In this document: positions 8,323 through 14,632 of the stretch, piece by piece
Position numbering within the stretch: position 1 is the first letter of the stretch
Layout of the letters: every line of letters starts with the position of its first letter
Source of the DNA: Deltaproteobacteria bacterium
GTDB taxonomy: Bacteria; Desulfobacterota; Syntrophia; Syntrophales; UBA5619
Length of the DNA: 34,129 nucleotides
Assembly (NCBI GenBank): GCA_016935075.1
Contig: JAFGRP010000189.1
Coordinates: 1-34,129 of the forward strand
Reading direction: 5' to 3'
The notes under the pieces: generated by a model
Seen by the model: only the letters and a program-made list of their open reading frames with translations
Told to the model about the DNA's origin: nothing
Databases searched by the model: none
Made by a program: the position numbers and the translations under genes

Positions 8323-8616
8323 TTATCCCTCCTCGTTGACCATTTTGATGGCGCCGGACCAGCACTCGTGGGCACAGATTCCGCAGCCCTTGCAGTAGTC
8401 CAGGTTCGCCTCAAAAAATCCATCCGCATCCTCGGTCACGCACCCTTCGGGGCAGTAAATATAGCAGATGCCGCACTTGATGCATTTCGTATTATCCCAG
8501 ATCGGGCGCTTTGCACGCCAGCTCCCGGTGTGATATTTGCCGGCGCTTCCCGGTTGGAAAACCATGCATCCGGGATTGACCTCCTGCCAGGTTTCTGGCC
8601 ACTTTTTCTCTGTCAT
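8323..8616 (-). CDS. porD: 2-oxoacid:ferredoxin oxidoreductase delta (ferredoxin-like) subunit
   Basis: 97 residues with two classical [4Fe-4S] sites, C45-C48-C51-C55 and C75-C78-C81-C85. The lead-in YHTGSWRAKRP before the first cluster is typical of PorD/VorD delta subunits and argues for a pyruvate- or valine-type enzyme over the 2-oxoglutarate type. It carries electrons from the catalytic cluster toward external ferredoxin or, in this operon, possibly toward the HoxU/NuoEF subunits. It sits 28 bp after porC. Confidence 0.9.
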   Translation of the reverse strand: MTEKKWPETWQEVNPGCMVFQPGSAGKYHTGSWRAKRPIWDNTKCIKCGICYIYCPEGCVTEDADGFFEANLDYCKGCGICAHECWSGAIKMVNEEG

Positions 8617-8644
8617 TGTGATACCTCAAGAGTTGTGTTGATCC

Positions 8645-9193
8645 TCAGTTGATGATCTTGACCTCGTCGAAGGCCCGCTTCGCGGCCGCCTGGTTCTTTG
8701 ACGCGATCCTGCCGAATCTTTCCTTGATAGGAGTATCCAGGGATTCCAGCTTCACGGCGCCCGTCAGCTTGACCAGGGCGCCCAGCATGGTCGTGTTCGT
8801 AATGGGCACGCCCAGCTCCTTCCATGCGATTCCCGTGGCATCGCAGGTTGCGATCTTGCCATCGAAATGGATCTTCTTCCTGAGCTCTGTCAGGTTTTTC
8901 GTCGTGTTGACCAGCAGGGTCCCCGTCGGTTTCAATCCTTCGGCCACGTCGACCAGACCCACGAGACTCTCATCGAGCACGACGACCAGGTCCGGATGGT
9001 AGATGCCCGAGCGGATCTTGATCTGCTTGTCGTCGACCCGGTTGAACGCCGTGACCGGCGCCCCGCGCCTCTCCGGCCCGAAGCTCGGGAATCCCTGCGC
9101 ATACTTTCCCTCTTCGATAGCGGACAGAGCAAGCAGTTCGACCGATGTGACCGCCCCCTGACCGCCTCTTCCGTGCCATCTGATTTCTAACAT
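8645..9193 (-). CDS. porC: 2-oxoacid:ferredoxin oxidoreductase gamma subunit
   Basis: 182 residues with the gamma signature IRWHGRGGQGAVTSVELLA at the N-terminus, FGPERRGAPVTAF next, and the TTMLGAL segment near the C-terminus. The subunit is structural and contributes to the CoA site of the complex. It is the first gene of the seven-gene operon, preceded by GGGAG about 10 bases from the ATG and by an AT-rich promoter region. Having gamma and delta before alpha and beta is a usual order for four-subunit Por enzymes. Confidence 0.9.
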   Translation of the reverse strand: MLEIRWHGRGGQGAVTSVELLALSAIEEGKYAQGFPSFGPERRGAPVTAFNRVDDKQIKIRSGIYHPDLVVVLDESLVGLVDVAEGLKPTGTLLVNTTKNLTELRKKIHFDGKIATCDATGIAWKELGVPITNTTMLGALVKLTGAVKLESLDTPIKERFGRIASKNQAAAKRAFDEVKIIN

Positions 9194-9295
9194 TCGTCAA
9201 ATCTCCCGTAATGGTTAGCTTTTTAAATAAAAAACTATAAATACTTATCTCACTTGAGATTGGCTGTCAATAGGTTTTCAAAGATTTTCAAGGAA
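9194..9295 (-). promoter_or_regulatory. Promoter region of the por-nuo operon with a palindromic operator candidate
   Basis: This 102-bp AT-rich gap holds a minus-strand TTGACA (plus-strand 9265-9270) followed 17 bases later by a poor -10 match. Between them lies ATCTCA-AG-TGAGAT (9247-9260), a perfect 6-bp-arm palindrome placed where a repressor would block polymerase. The -35 and the palindrome are clear; the -10 is weak, so the exact promoter is uncertain. Confidence 0.45.
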
Positions 9296-9895
9296 TCAAA
9301 CACCCCTGCGGAATTCGATGCATTTGGCGAGCGTCATCCGATCCGTGTACTTGAGGTCCCCGCCCATGGGAACGCCGAAGGCGATCCGCGTGACCTTCAC
9401 ATTTCGTTCTTTGAGGAGCTTCGAGATCAGCAGCGCCGTCGTTTCTCCCGGAACACTCGGGTTGGTCGCCACGATCACCTCTTCAACGGTATTGGACGCG
9501 ATCCGATCGAGGAGCTCGCGGATCCGGAGCTGTTCCGGTCCGATCCCGTCGAGGGGGGAAAGCGCCCCGTGGAGGACGTGGTAAACCCCGTGGTACCCCC
9601 CGGACGTCTCCAAGGCGATGAGCGAATCCGGCTCCTCGACGACGCAGATGAGCCCGTGGTTCCTCGCTGTATCGGCGCAGATGTTGCACAGCTCTCCCTC
9701 GGCAAGGTTGAAACAGACCGAACAGAGACGGATCTTATCCTTCACGTCGAGGATGGTCTGGGCCAGACGCCGCGCATCCTCCGCGGGGATATGGAGGATG
9801 TGGTTCGCCAGACGCGCCGCCGTCTTCTCCCCGATGCCGGGAAACCTGGATAACTCTTTGATCAGGCGCTGGATGGGCAGGGCGTAACCGGACAT
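9296..9895 (-). CDS. recR: Recombination mediator RecR
   Basis: 199 residues, the normal RecR length. Order: helix-hairpin-helix ([17 protein letters not shown], about 14-30), a Cys4 zinc site (C58, C61, C70, C73), then a Toprim domain with [14 protein letters not shown]. It acts with RecF/RecO to load RecA at gaps. It follows ebfC by 8 bp in the widely conserved dnaX-ebfC-recR order. No anomalies are seen. Confidence 0.97.
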   Translation of the reverse strand: MSGYALPIQRLIKELSRFPGIGEKTAARLANHILHIPAEDARRLAQTILDVKDKIRLCSVCFNLAEGELCNICADTARNHGLICVVEEPDSLIALETSGGYHGVYHVLHGALSPLDGIGPEQLRIRELLDRIASNTVEEVIVATNPSVPGETTALLISKLLKERNVKVTRIAFGVPMGGDLKYTDRMTLAKCIEFRRGV

Positions 9896-9903
9896 GGCGC
9901 CCC

Positions 9904-10215
9904 CTACATCAGGCCGGGGATCTGCATTCCCCCGGTAATCTTCCCCATCTCGGAAGCGGCCATCTCCTGGGCCTTGCGGATCCCCTCGTTCACCGCCGCG
10001 ATGATCAGGTCCTGGAGCATCTCGACATCGTCGGAATTGACGACCTCTTTTTCGATCTTCAGGGAGAGGATTTCAAACTTGCCGTTGACGGCGACCGAAA
10101 CCATCCCGCCGCCCGCGGTTGCCTCGACGATTTTCGCCGCCAGTTCCTCCTGGAGCTGCACCATCCTTTCCTGCATCTTTTTCGCCTGCTTCATGATGTT
10201 TCCGAAATTCTGCAC
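9904..10215 (-). CDS. ebfC: YbaB/EbfC nucleoid-associated protein
   Basis: 103 residues from a GTG at 10215, chosen because an AAGGAGGT site ends 6 bases upstream and family similarity begins there ([16 protein letters not shown]). A second GTG at 10257 would overlap the dnaX stop (GTGA) and add 14 residues with no family match. The helical N-terminus, the [12 protein letters not shown] strands and the C-terminal helix are those of the dimeric DNA-binding YbaB/EbfC family. It lies between dnaX and recR as in many bacteria. Confidence 0.92.
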   Translation of the reverse strand: MQNFGNIMKQAKKMQERMVQLQEELAAKIVEATAGGGMVSVAVNGKFEILSLKIEKEVVNSDDVEMLQDLIIAAVNEGIRKAQEMAASEMGKITGGMQIPGLM

Positions 10216-10253
10216 CGATGCTACCTCCTTACCATTTGGGCTGACCCCATTGT

Positions 10254-12125
10254 TCACGTGTCGATCACCTTCACTTCCCGCACCTCCGCCCCGGGAAAGA
10301 CGTCGAGGATCTTGCGGACAAGCGGATGGGAAAGCGCCTCCCGCCGGATCTCCTGGATGCGATGGTTCTTTGCCGCCCGGCCGTTCCCGTTTCCATTCCC
10401 GTTACGGTGGGTTGTCGAACCGTTTGCATCGGACGCCAGCACCTCGATCTCCAGGGCCGTCTCCCGGCAAAAAAAACGCCGGCCGTATTCCCCAAGCTCA
10501 TTCTGCCGTCTGAGCACGTCATCGAGAAACAGATACCCTTTTTCAAAACCGATTCGGAGACGACCCTCTTCACAGCAGAGGCACTTTCCCGATTCGAGCT
10601 TGGCACAGAGGGCCGGATCCTGTTGCTTTACAAATTCCTTGTAGCCCTGCCACTCGCCGTCCGGGGGAGTCCCGCCGCCCGTTTCCCCTCCATGGATGAT
10701 GTGCGGATGGCCATTCGCCCGATCCGCCTCCGCATCTGTCCGGTAAGGCGCGCGCGCCTCCTCTGCGGGGATTGCGGCGGCCATATTCCCCGGGGTCGGC
10801 GAAGCCGCATCCCGACGTCCCGCCGGCAACGCTTCGCCTTTTCCGTAAGCATTGCAGCCCGCCGGCGTCCTGGCCGCCGCATCGTTCCCATCGTGCCCCG
10901 ATCTTGCCTGCATTCCTCCGGCACCTGTCCCGTTTCCCAACGGACGGGCCGCGCCGGAGCCCCCCGGCGTCGTCCTGCCTCCGAGCCGCTTCTCCAGCCC
11001 CTCCATCCGGGCGAGAACCGACTCGATCGGGATCAGAGGTGAAAGATAGGCCATCCGGCAGAGAACCGCCTCCAGGTTCAGGCGCGCATTCATGCTCCGG
11101 CGGACGCTCTCCTCCTCGGCCATCAGGATCTCCAGGTAGCGCTGGAGGGTTTCGGTCGACTGCCCCGCCGCCTGGGCCTTGAGTCTGATCGTCTCTTCCG
11201 TGGGGAGATCGACCAGGGGGTCCCTCTCCCCGGCGATTCCGGTGAAAAGCAGGTTCCGGAAGTGGCCGAGGAGCGTCTGAAAAAAATAGCGCATGTCGAT
11301 GCCGGCGTTGTAGGCCTCGTCGATGATCGTCAGACAGCGGCCGGCGTCCCGGGCAAGGACCGCTTCGGAAAGGACAAAGAGGAAACGCCGGTCCGACCGT
11401 CCGAGAATCTCCTCCACCGCCTGGTCCCCGATCTCGGCGCCTGCGTAGGAGATCACCTGGTCAAAGATGCTCTGGGCATCGCGGAGGCTCCCGTCCCCCG
11501 CCTCGGCGATCCAGGAAAGGCCGTTGTCGCTGATCCGGATCTTCTCTTCCGTTGCAATCTTCCTCAGATTCCCGGCGATCTGTTTCAGCGGGATCCGCCT
11601 GAAATCAAAGCACTGGCAGCGGGAGAGGATCGTCGCCGGCACCTTCGGGGTTTCCGTCGTCGCGAAGATAAAAATCACATGGGCGGGCGGCTCTTCCAGC
11701 GTCTTGAGGAGGGCGTTGAAGGCCGGCGTGGTCAGCATGTGGACCTCGTCGATGATGTAGATTTTGTAGCGGCCGGAGGCGGGGGCGAATTTCACATTTT
11801 CGCGGAGTTCCCGGATCTCGTCGATCCCCCGGTTGGAGGCTCCGTCGATCTCGCGGACGTCGATCGCGTTTCCGCCCGTGATCTCCCTGCAATGGCCGCA
11901 CCGGTTGCAGGGAGTCGGTGTCGGTCCCGTTTCGCAGTTCAGGGCCTTGGCGAGGATCCGGGCGATCGAGGTCTTCCCCACCCCGCGCGGCCCGCTGAAG
12001 AGAAAGGCGTGGGCGATGCGCCCGCCGGCGATCGCATTCTGCAACGTCCGGACCACATGCTCCTGCCCCAGGACGTCTTCAAAAACCTGGGGTCTGCATT
12101 TTCGCGCGAGAACGCGGTATTCCAC
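10254..12125 (-). CDS. dnaX: DNA polymerase III subunit gamma/tau
   Basis: 623 residues from a GTG at 12125 with GAGGAG five bases upstream. Walker A GPRGVGKT (45-52), the zinc module C64/C73/C76/C79, the Walker B DEVH box (126-129) and the sensor segment ATTETPKVPATILSRCQ identify the clamp-loader ATPase. Domain III follows (DGSLRDAQSIFDQVISYAG). After about residue 380 comes a low-complexity Gly/Ala/Arg linker and a short tau-like tail. No AAAAAAG slippery site is visible on the coding strand in the linker, so a separate gamma form made by frameshifting is not indicated. It heads the protein-coding part of the tRNA-Ser/SRP RNA/dnaX cluster. Confidence 0.96.
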   Translation of the reverse strand: MEYRVLARKCRPQVFEDVLGQEHVVRTLQNAIAGGRIAHAFLFSGPRGVGKTSIARILAKALNCETGPTPTPCNRCGHCREITGGNAIDVREIDGASNRGIDEIRELRENVKFAPASGRYKIYIIDEVHMLTTPAFNALLKTLEEPPAHVIFIFATTETPKVPATILSRCQCFDFRRIPLKQIAGNLRKIATEEKIRISDNGLSWIAEAGDGSLRDAQSIFDQVISYAGAEIGDQAVEEILGRSDRRFLFVLSEAVLARDAGRCLTIIDEAYNAGIDMRYFFQTLLGHFRNLLFTGIAGERDPLVDLPTEETIRLKAQAAGQSTETLQRYLEILMAEEESVRRSMNARLNLEAVLCRMAYLSPLIPIESVLARMEGLEKRLGGRTTPGGSGAARPLGNGTGAGGMQARSGHDGNDAAARTPAGCNAYGKGEALPAGRRDAASPTPGNMAAAIPAEEARAPYRTDAEADRANGHPHIIHGGETGGGTPPDGEWQGYKEFVKQQDPALCAKLESGKCLCCEEGRLRIGFEKGYLFLDDVLRRQNELGEYGRRFFCRETALEIEVLASDANGSTTHRNGNGNGNGRAAKNHRIQEIRREALSHPLVRKILDVFPGAEVREVKVIDT

Positions 12126-12162
12126 GGATGCTCCTCAAGAGGCATGAAGGGAAAAATAAAGG

Positions 12163-12264
12163 GATAGCCGGGTTGACCCGCAGCACACGCCGGTGACTGC
12201 TGCCGCTGCTTCCTTCCGGACCTGACGGGGTTCACAGACCGTCGTCGAGCGGGGCCCGGCTATC
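12163..12264 (-). ncRNA. ffs: Signal recognition particle RNA, small bacterial (4.5S) type
   Basis: On the minus strand the region folds into one long hairpin. The outer stem is a perfect 10-bp pairing (12163-12172 with 12255-12264). Near the tip is the SRP54/Ffh-binding core GTCAGGTCCGGAAGGAAGCA with its GGAA tetraloop context. About 102 nt, the usual 4.5S size. It binds Ffh to target membrane proteins. It lies 15 bases after tRNA-Ser and about 40 bases before dnaX, probably in the same primary transcript. Confidence 0.95.
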
Positions 12265-12279
12265 TTTCCTAATTTAACA

Positions 12280-12373
12280 TGGCGGAGAGAGCGGGATTTG
12301 AACCCGCGGTACACCTTTGAGGGCGCACACACGATTTCCAGTCGTGCTCCTTCAGCCGCTCGGACATCTCTCC
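12280..12373 (-). tRNA. tRNA-Ser (anticodon GGA)
   Basis: Cloverleaf on the minus strand: 7-bp acceptor (GGAGAGA with TCTCTCC), D arm with GAGCGGCTGAA, and a CACGA/TCGTG anticodon stem around loop CTGGAAA, giving anticodon GGA. A long variable arm (GTGCGCCCTCAAAGGTGTAC) is class II and typical of Ser. The T arm is GCGGGTTCAAATCCCGC. Discriminator G and CCA are encoded (12280-12283). It reads UCC/UCU codons. Confidence 0.97.
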
Positions 12374-12399
12374 GGTATATCCGGCCGTAAATCGGCGGC

Positions 12400-12429
12400 A
12401 TTATAGAGGTGCGAAAATCGTTCTGTCAA
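12400..12429 (-). promoter_or_regulatory. Consensus sigma-70 promoter of tRNA-Ser / SRP RNA
   Basis: On the minus strand TTGACA (plus 12424-12429) and TATAAT (plus 12400-12405) are exact consensus boxes separated by 18 bases. They end 26 bases before the tRNA. This strength fits a stable-RNA gene and would also feed SRP RNA and perhaps dnaX. Confidence 0.85.
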
Positions 12430-12460
12430 GGAATTATAAGTGACAGATAAAAAATATCCC

Positions 12461-12489
12461 TTGACAGGCAAAAACAGCCCTCCTATACT
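12461..12489 (+). promoter_or_regulatory. Near-consensus promoter facing the serine dehydratase gene
   Basis: TTGACA (12461-12466), a 17-base spacer and TATACT (12484-12489). Its -35 box and that of the divergent tRNA promoter form a 9-bp inverted repeat (CTGTCAAGG 12423-12431 and CCTTGACAG 12459-12467). It would transcribe the transporter remnant and then the serine dehydratase gene. Confidence 0.7.
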
Positions 12490-12528
12490 TTTATGAAGGG
12501 AAAGCAATGTCTTATCAATTCAATTGTT

Positions 12529-12717
12529 ATGAAGATTCCATTTGACGACCTTCTCGGCATAACGGCCGGCGTTACCGGAAACCCGGCAATCCTTGCGTAA
12601 GCAGCCAAACTGGTTCCCACGGACAGGCCCGATATCGGATTTTCCATCATCTTCCCCGGTGCGACGATACTGAAGATCATTATCGTCCAGATTGTCATCG
12701 CCGTCGGGGCAGGCTGA
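12529..12717 (+). pseudogene. C-terminal remnant of an AspT/YidE-type transporter
   Basis: The frame 12529-12717 reads like the last 60 residues of the Asp/Ala-antiporter (YidE/YbjL duplication) family: DLLGITAGVTGNPAILA, then a stop, then LVPTDRPDIGF and a hydrophobic IIFPGATILKIIIVQIVIAV end. The in-frame TAA at 12598-12600 falls where a Tyr or Phe codon would be expected. No upstream transporter body exists; tRNA-Ser lies just 150 bases away. It is a degraded piece with no plausible product. It may mark an earlier transporter-plus-serine-dehydratase operon that lost its first gene. Confidence 0.65.
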
Positions 12718-12761
12718 TACGAATATTCAACGCATTGAAAAAATAAAGCAGGAGGTGTTTT

Positions 12762-14273
12762 ATGAATCGCCGTAATTTCTTGAAAGCAGCCTTGATTTCA
12801 TCCGCGGGAGTGGGCAGTCTTTTGCTGAACCCGAATCAGGTATCCGCCAGGGGAATCCCTTCCCGTGCCTTTCCCGGCATCGCTAAGGACAAATGTTACC
12901 GGAGCCCGCCCCAAGGCGTAATCGTTACATCTCTTACGGATATGTTCAAGATCGGTCCGGGGCCGTCGAGTTCACATACCATCGCGCCCCTGCGCATTTC
13001 GAGCAACTTCCGGACAGCCCTGGAGGGGTTGCCGAAAGACGTCATGGAAAAGGCGGAACGCATCGAAGCCAGGCTCTACGGCAGCCTGAGCGCCACGGGC
13101 AGAGGGCACCGCACCGACCGCGCCGTTCTGGCGGGTTTGCTGGGACAGAAGACGGAGACCTGCGACACGAAGCTGATGGATGAGCTCCAGGACACCACGA
13201 AGAAGTACACGACGGTAATAAACGGCAAAAGCTTTACTCTGGGCAAGGACACCCTGGTATGGGACAAGGTGGAGCATAACTATCCCTTCACCAATACTCT
13301 GATCATGCGGCTGATCGGAAAGGACGGGTCGGCGCTCTTTGAACGTGAGTACTATTCACCGGGCGGGGGCTTCTTTCAGTGGAAAGGGCAGCCGGCTCCG
13401 GATCGCGGACAGCCCGTACACCGCTACGGCAGCATGACGGAGTTCAAGCGTCTGGCAAAAGAGAAAAAAAAGAGCCTGCACGAGATCATGATTGGAAACG
13501 AGAAGGCCATCATGAAAACCGGTGATAAGGAAATATATGCGCATCTCGACATGGTTCTGAAAACGATGGAAGGCGGGGTGAAGCGGGGACTCAAGGAAGA
13601 GGGCCTGCTGCCCGGGCCGTTCGAAATGCACAGGAAGGCAAAAAGGATTTACACGCAGTCATTGAAAGCGAAAAGTGGAGATCGTTACATGCAGCAGGTC
13701 AGCAGCTACGCCCTGGCCGTGTCGGAAGGCAACGCCGCCGGCCGTCTGGCCGTTACCGCCCCCACCCTGGGTTCGGCGGGAACCATGCCGGCGATTGTCT
13801 ATGTAATGAAGAATCATATGAAGCTTTCCCGCGACGCCATGCGCAAAGGACTTCTGGCCGCCGGCCTGGTCGGGTTTCTTTGCAAGAACAACGCGGGCAT
13901 TGACGGTGCGGATGTGGGATGTCAGGGCGAGATTGGCGTCGCGTCGTCGATGGCCGCCGCCATGATCGCATACGCGACCGGCGCTTCCCTCGAGGCCACG
14001 GAGGTGGCGGCGACGATTGCCCTCGAACATCACCTGGGCATGTCCTGCGATCCGGTGGGAGGATTTGTCGTGATACCGTGCATCGAAAGGAACGCCTTCG
14101 GCGCCATCAAGGCCTACAATGCCTACCTGATTGCGACCAGCGAGATCACCTCGCAGCACTGGGAGGACCTGGACAGGGTCATCATGGCCATGCTGGAGAC
14201 GGGCAAGGCCCTGCCTCCCCAGTTCAGGGAGCTGGGGACCGGCGGCCTGGGCGTGACGATGGTCGACTGCTGA
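12762..14273 (+). CDS. L-serine dehydratase ([4Fe-4S], single chain) with twin-arginine leader
   Basis: 503 residues after a strong AGGAGGTG site. The mature part is a full-length iron-sulfur L-serine ammonia-lyase: beta domain with FKIGPGPSSSHT near residue 63, alpha domain with GADVGCQGEIG and GMSCDPVGG. C387, C429 and C440 are spaced 42 and 11 apart, as I recall for the three cluster ligands of the Legionella enzyme, and the very last residue is Cys503, matching that enzyme's C-terminal 'tail-in-mouth' Cys. Unusually, the protein begins MNRRNFLKAALISSAG, a good Tat signal with hydrophobic core and an Ala-rich cleavage area near 29. The enzyme converts serine to pyruvate and ammonia; family members are normally cytoplasmic. 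A Tat-exported Fe-S enzyme would act in the periplasm. Export is inferred. Confidence 0.88.
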   Translation: MNRRNFLKAALISSAGVGSLLLNPNQVSARGIPSRAFPGIAKDKCYRSPPQGVIVTSLTDMFKIGPGPSSSHTIAPLRISSNFRTALEGLPKDVMEKAERIEARLYGSLSATGRGHRTDRAVLAGLLGQKTETCDTKLMDELQDTTKKYTTVINGKSFTLGKDTLVWDKVEHNYPFTNTLIMRLIGKDGSALFEREYYSPGGGFFQWKGQPAPDRGQPVHRYGSMTEFKRLAKEKKKSLHEIMIGNEKAIMKTGDKEIYAHLDMVLKTMEGGVKRGLKEEGLLPGPFEMHRKAKRIYTQSLKAKSGDRYMQQVSSYALAVSEGNAAGRLAVTAPTLGSAGTMPAIVYVMKNHMKLSRDAMRKGLLAAGLVGFLCKNNAGIDGADVGCQGEIGVASSMAAAMIAYATGASLEATEVAATIALEHHLGMSCDPVGGFVVIPCIERNAFGAIKAYNAYLIATSEITSQHWEDLDRVIMAMLETGKALPPQFRELGTGGLGVTMVDC

Positions 14274-14309
14274 AAGAAATGCCGATAAAGGCGATTTGAA
14301 AAAAATGAG

Positions 14310-14353
14310 GCGCCGCCCGGGGTTTCCCGGAGGGGCGGCGCTTCAGGTTTTTT
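14310..14353 (+). terminator. Rho-independent terminator after serine dehydratase
   Basis: Stem GCGCCGCCC (14310-14318) with GGGCGGCGC (14333-14341), an inner CGGG/CCCG pairing, then six T at 14348-14353. It lies 36 bases after the stop codon and has a normal intrinsic terminator form. Confidence 0.85.
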
Positions 14354-14632
14354 ACGAGTTGAGCAATCATGAATGACAGAAGCGTTGAGAGGATCGGTCA
14401 ATTTCGGTACTGGGTGAAAGCGAGCAAGGAGGGGAAGCTGCAGAAGGTTGGAAAGCAGCAAAGACCCCTGCCGCCCATGAGCGGCAATACTATGCCTTAC
14501 GCATCGCGGCATGAGGACAATTCGCGTCCACTATTGACATCAGATGCCACCTTAATGTTTTAAAAACTGGATGATTCAAAGGTATGACCGGCATAATCAC
14601 GATCTGTTTTTCTCTACATGAAAGGAGCCAAG
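14354..14632 (+). other. Gene-free spacer before the C69 dipeptidase gene
   Basis: About 280 bases with no convincing gene. TTGACA at 14534-14539 followed by TTTTAA at 14558-14563 (18-base spacer) is a weak promoter candidate for the dipeptidase gene. A short open frame at 14369-14563 has no ribosome site and no recognisable protein features. Confidence 0.4.

Noticed and set aside
10469-10476. Run of eight A/T in dnaX as a programmed frameshift site
   Set aside because: On the coding strand it is T8 near the C-terminus, not an A-rich slippery heptamer in the linker, and no downstream stem or early stop fits a gamma product.
14369-14563. Small gene of 64 codons between serine dehydratase and the dipeptidase
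   Set aside because: No ribosome site, no hydrophobic or motif pattern, and it follows a terminator without a good promoter.
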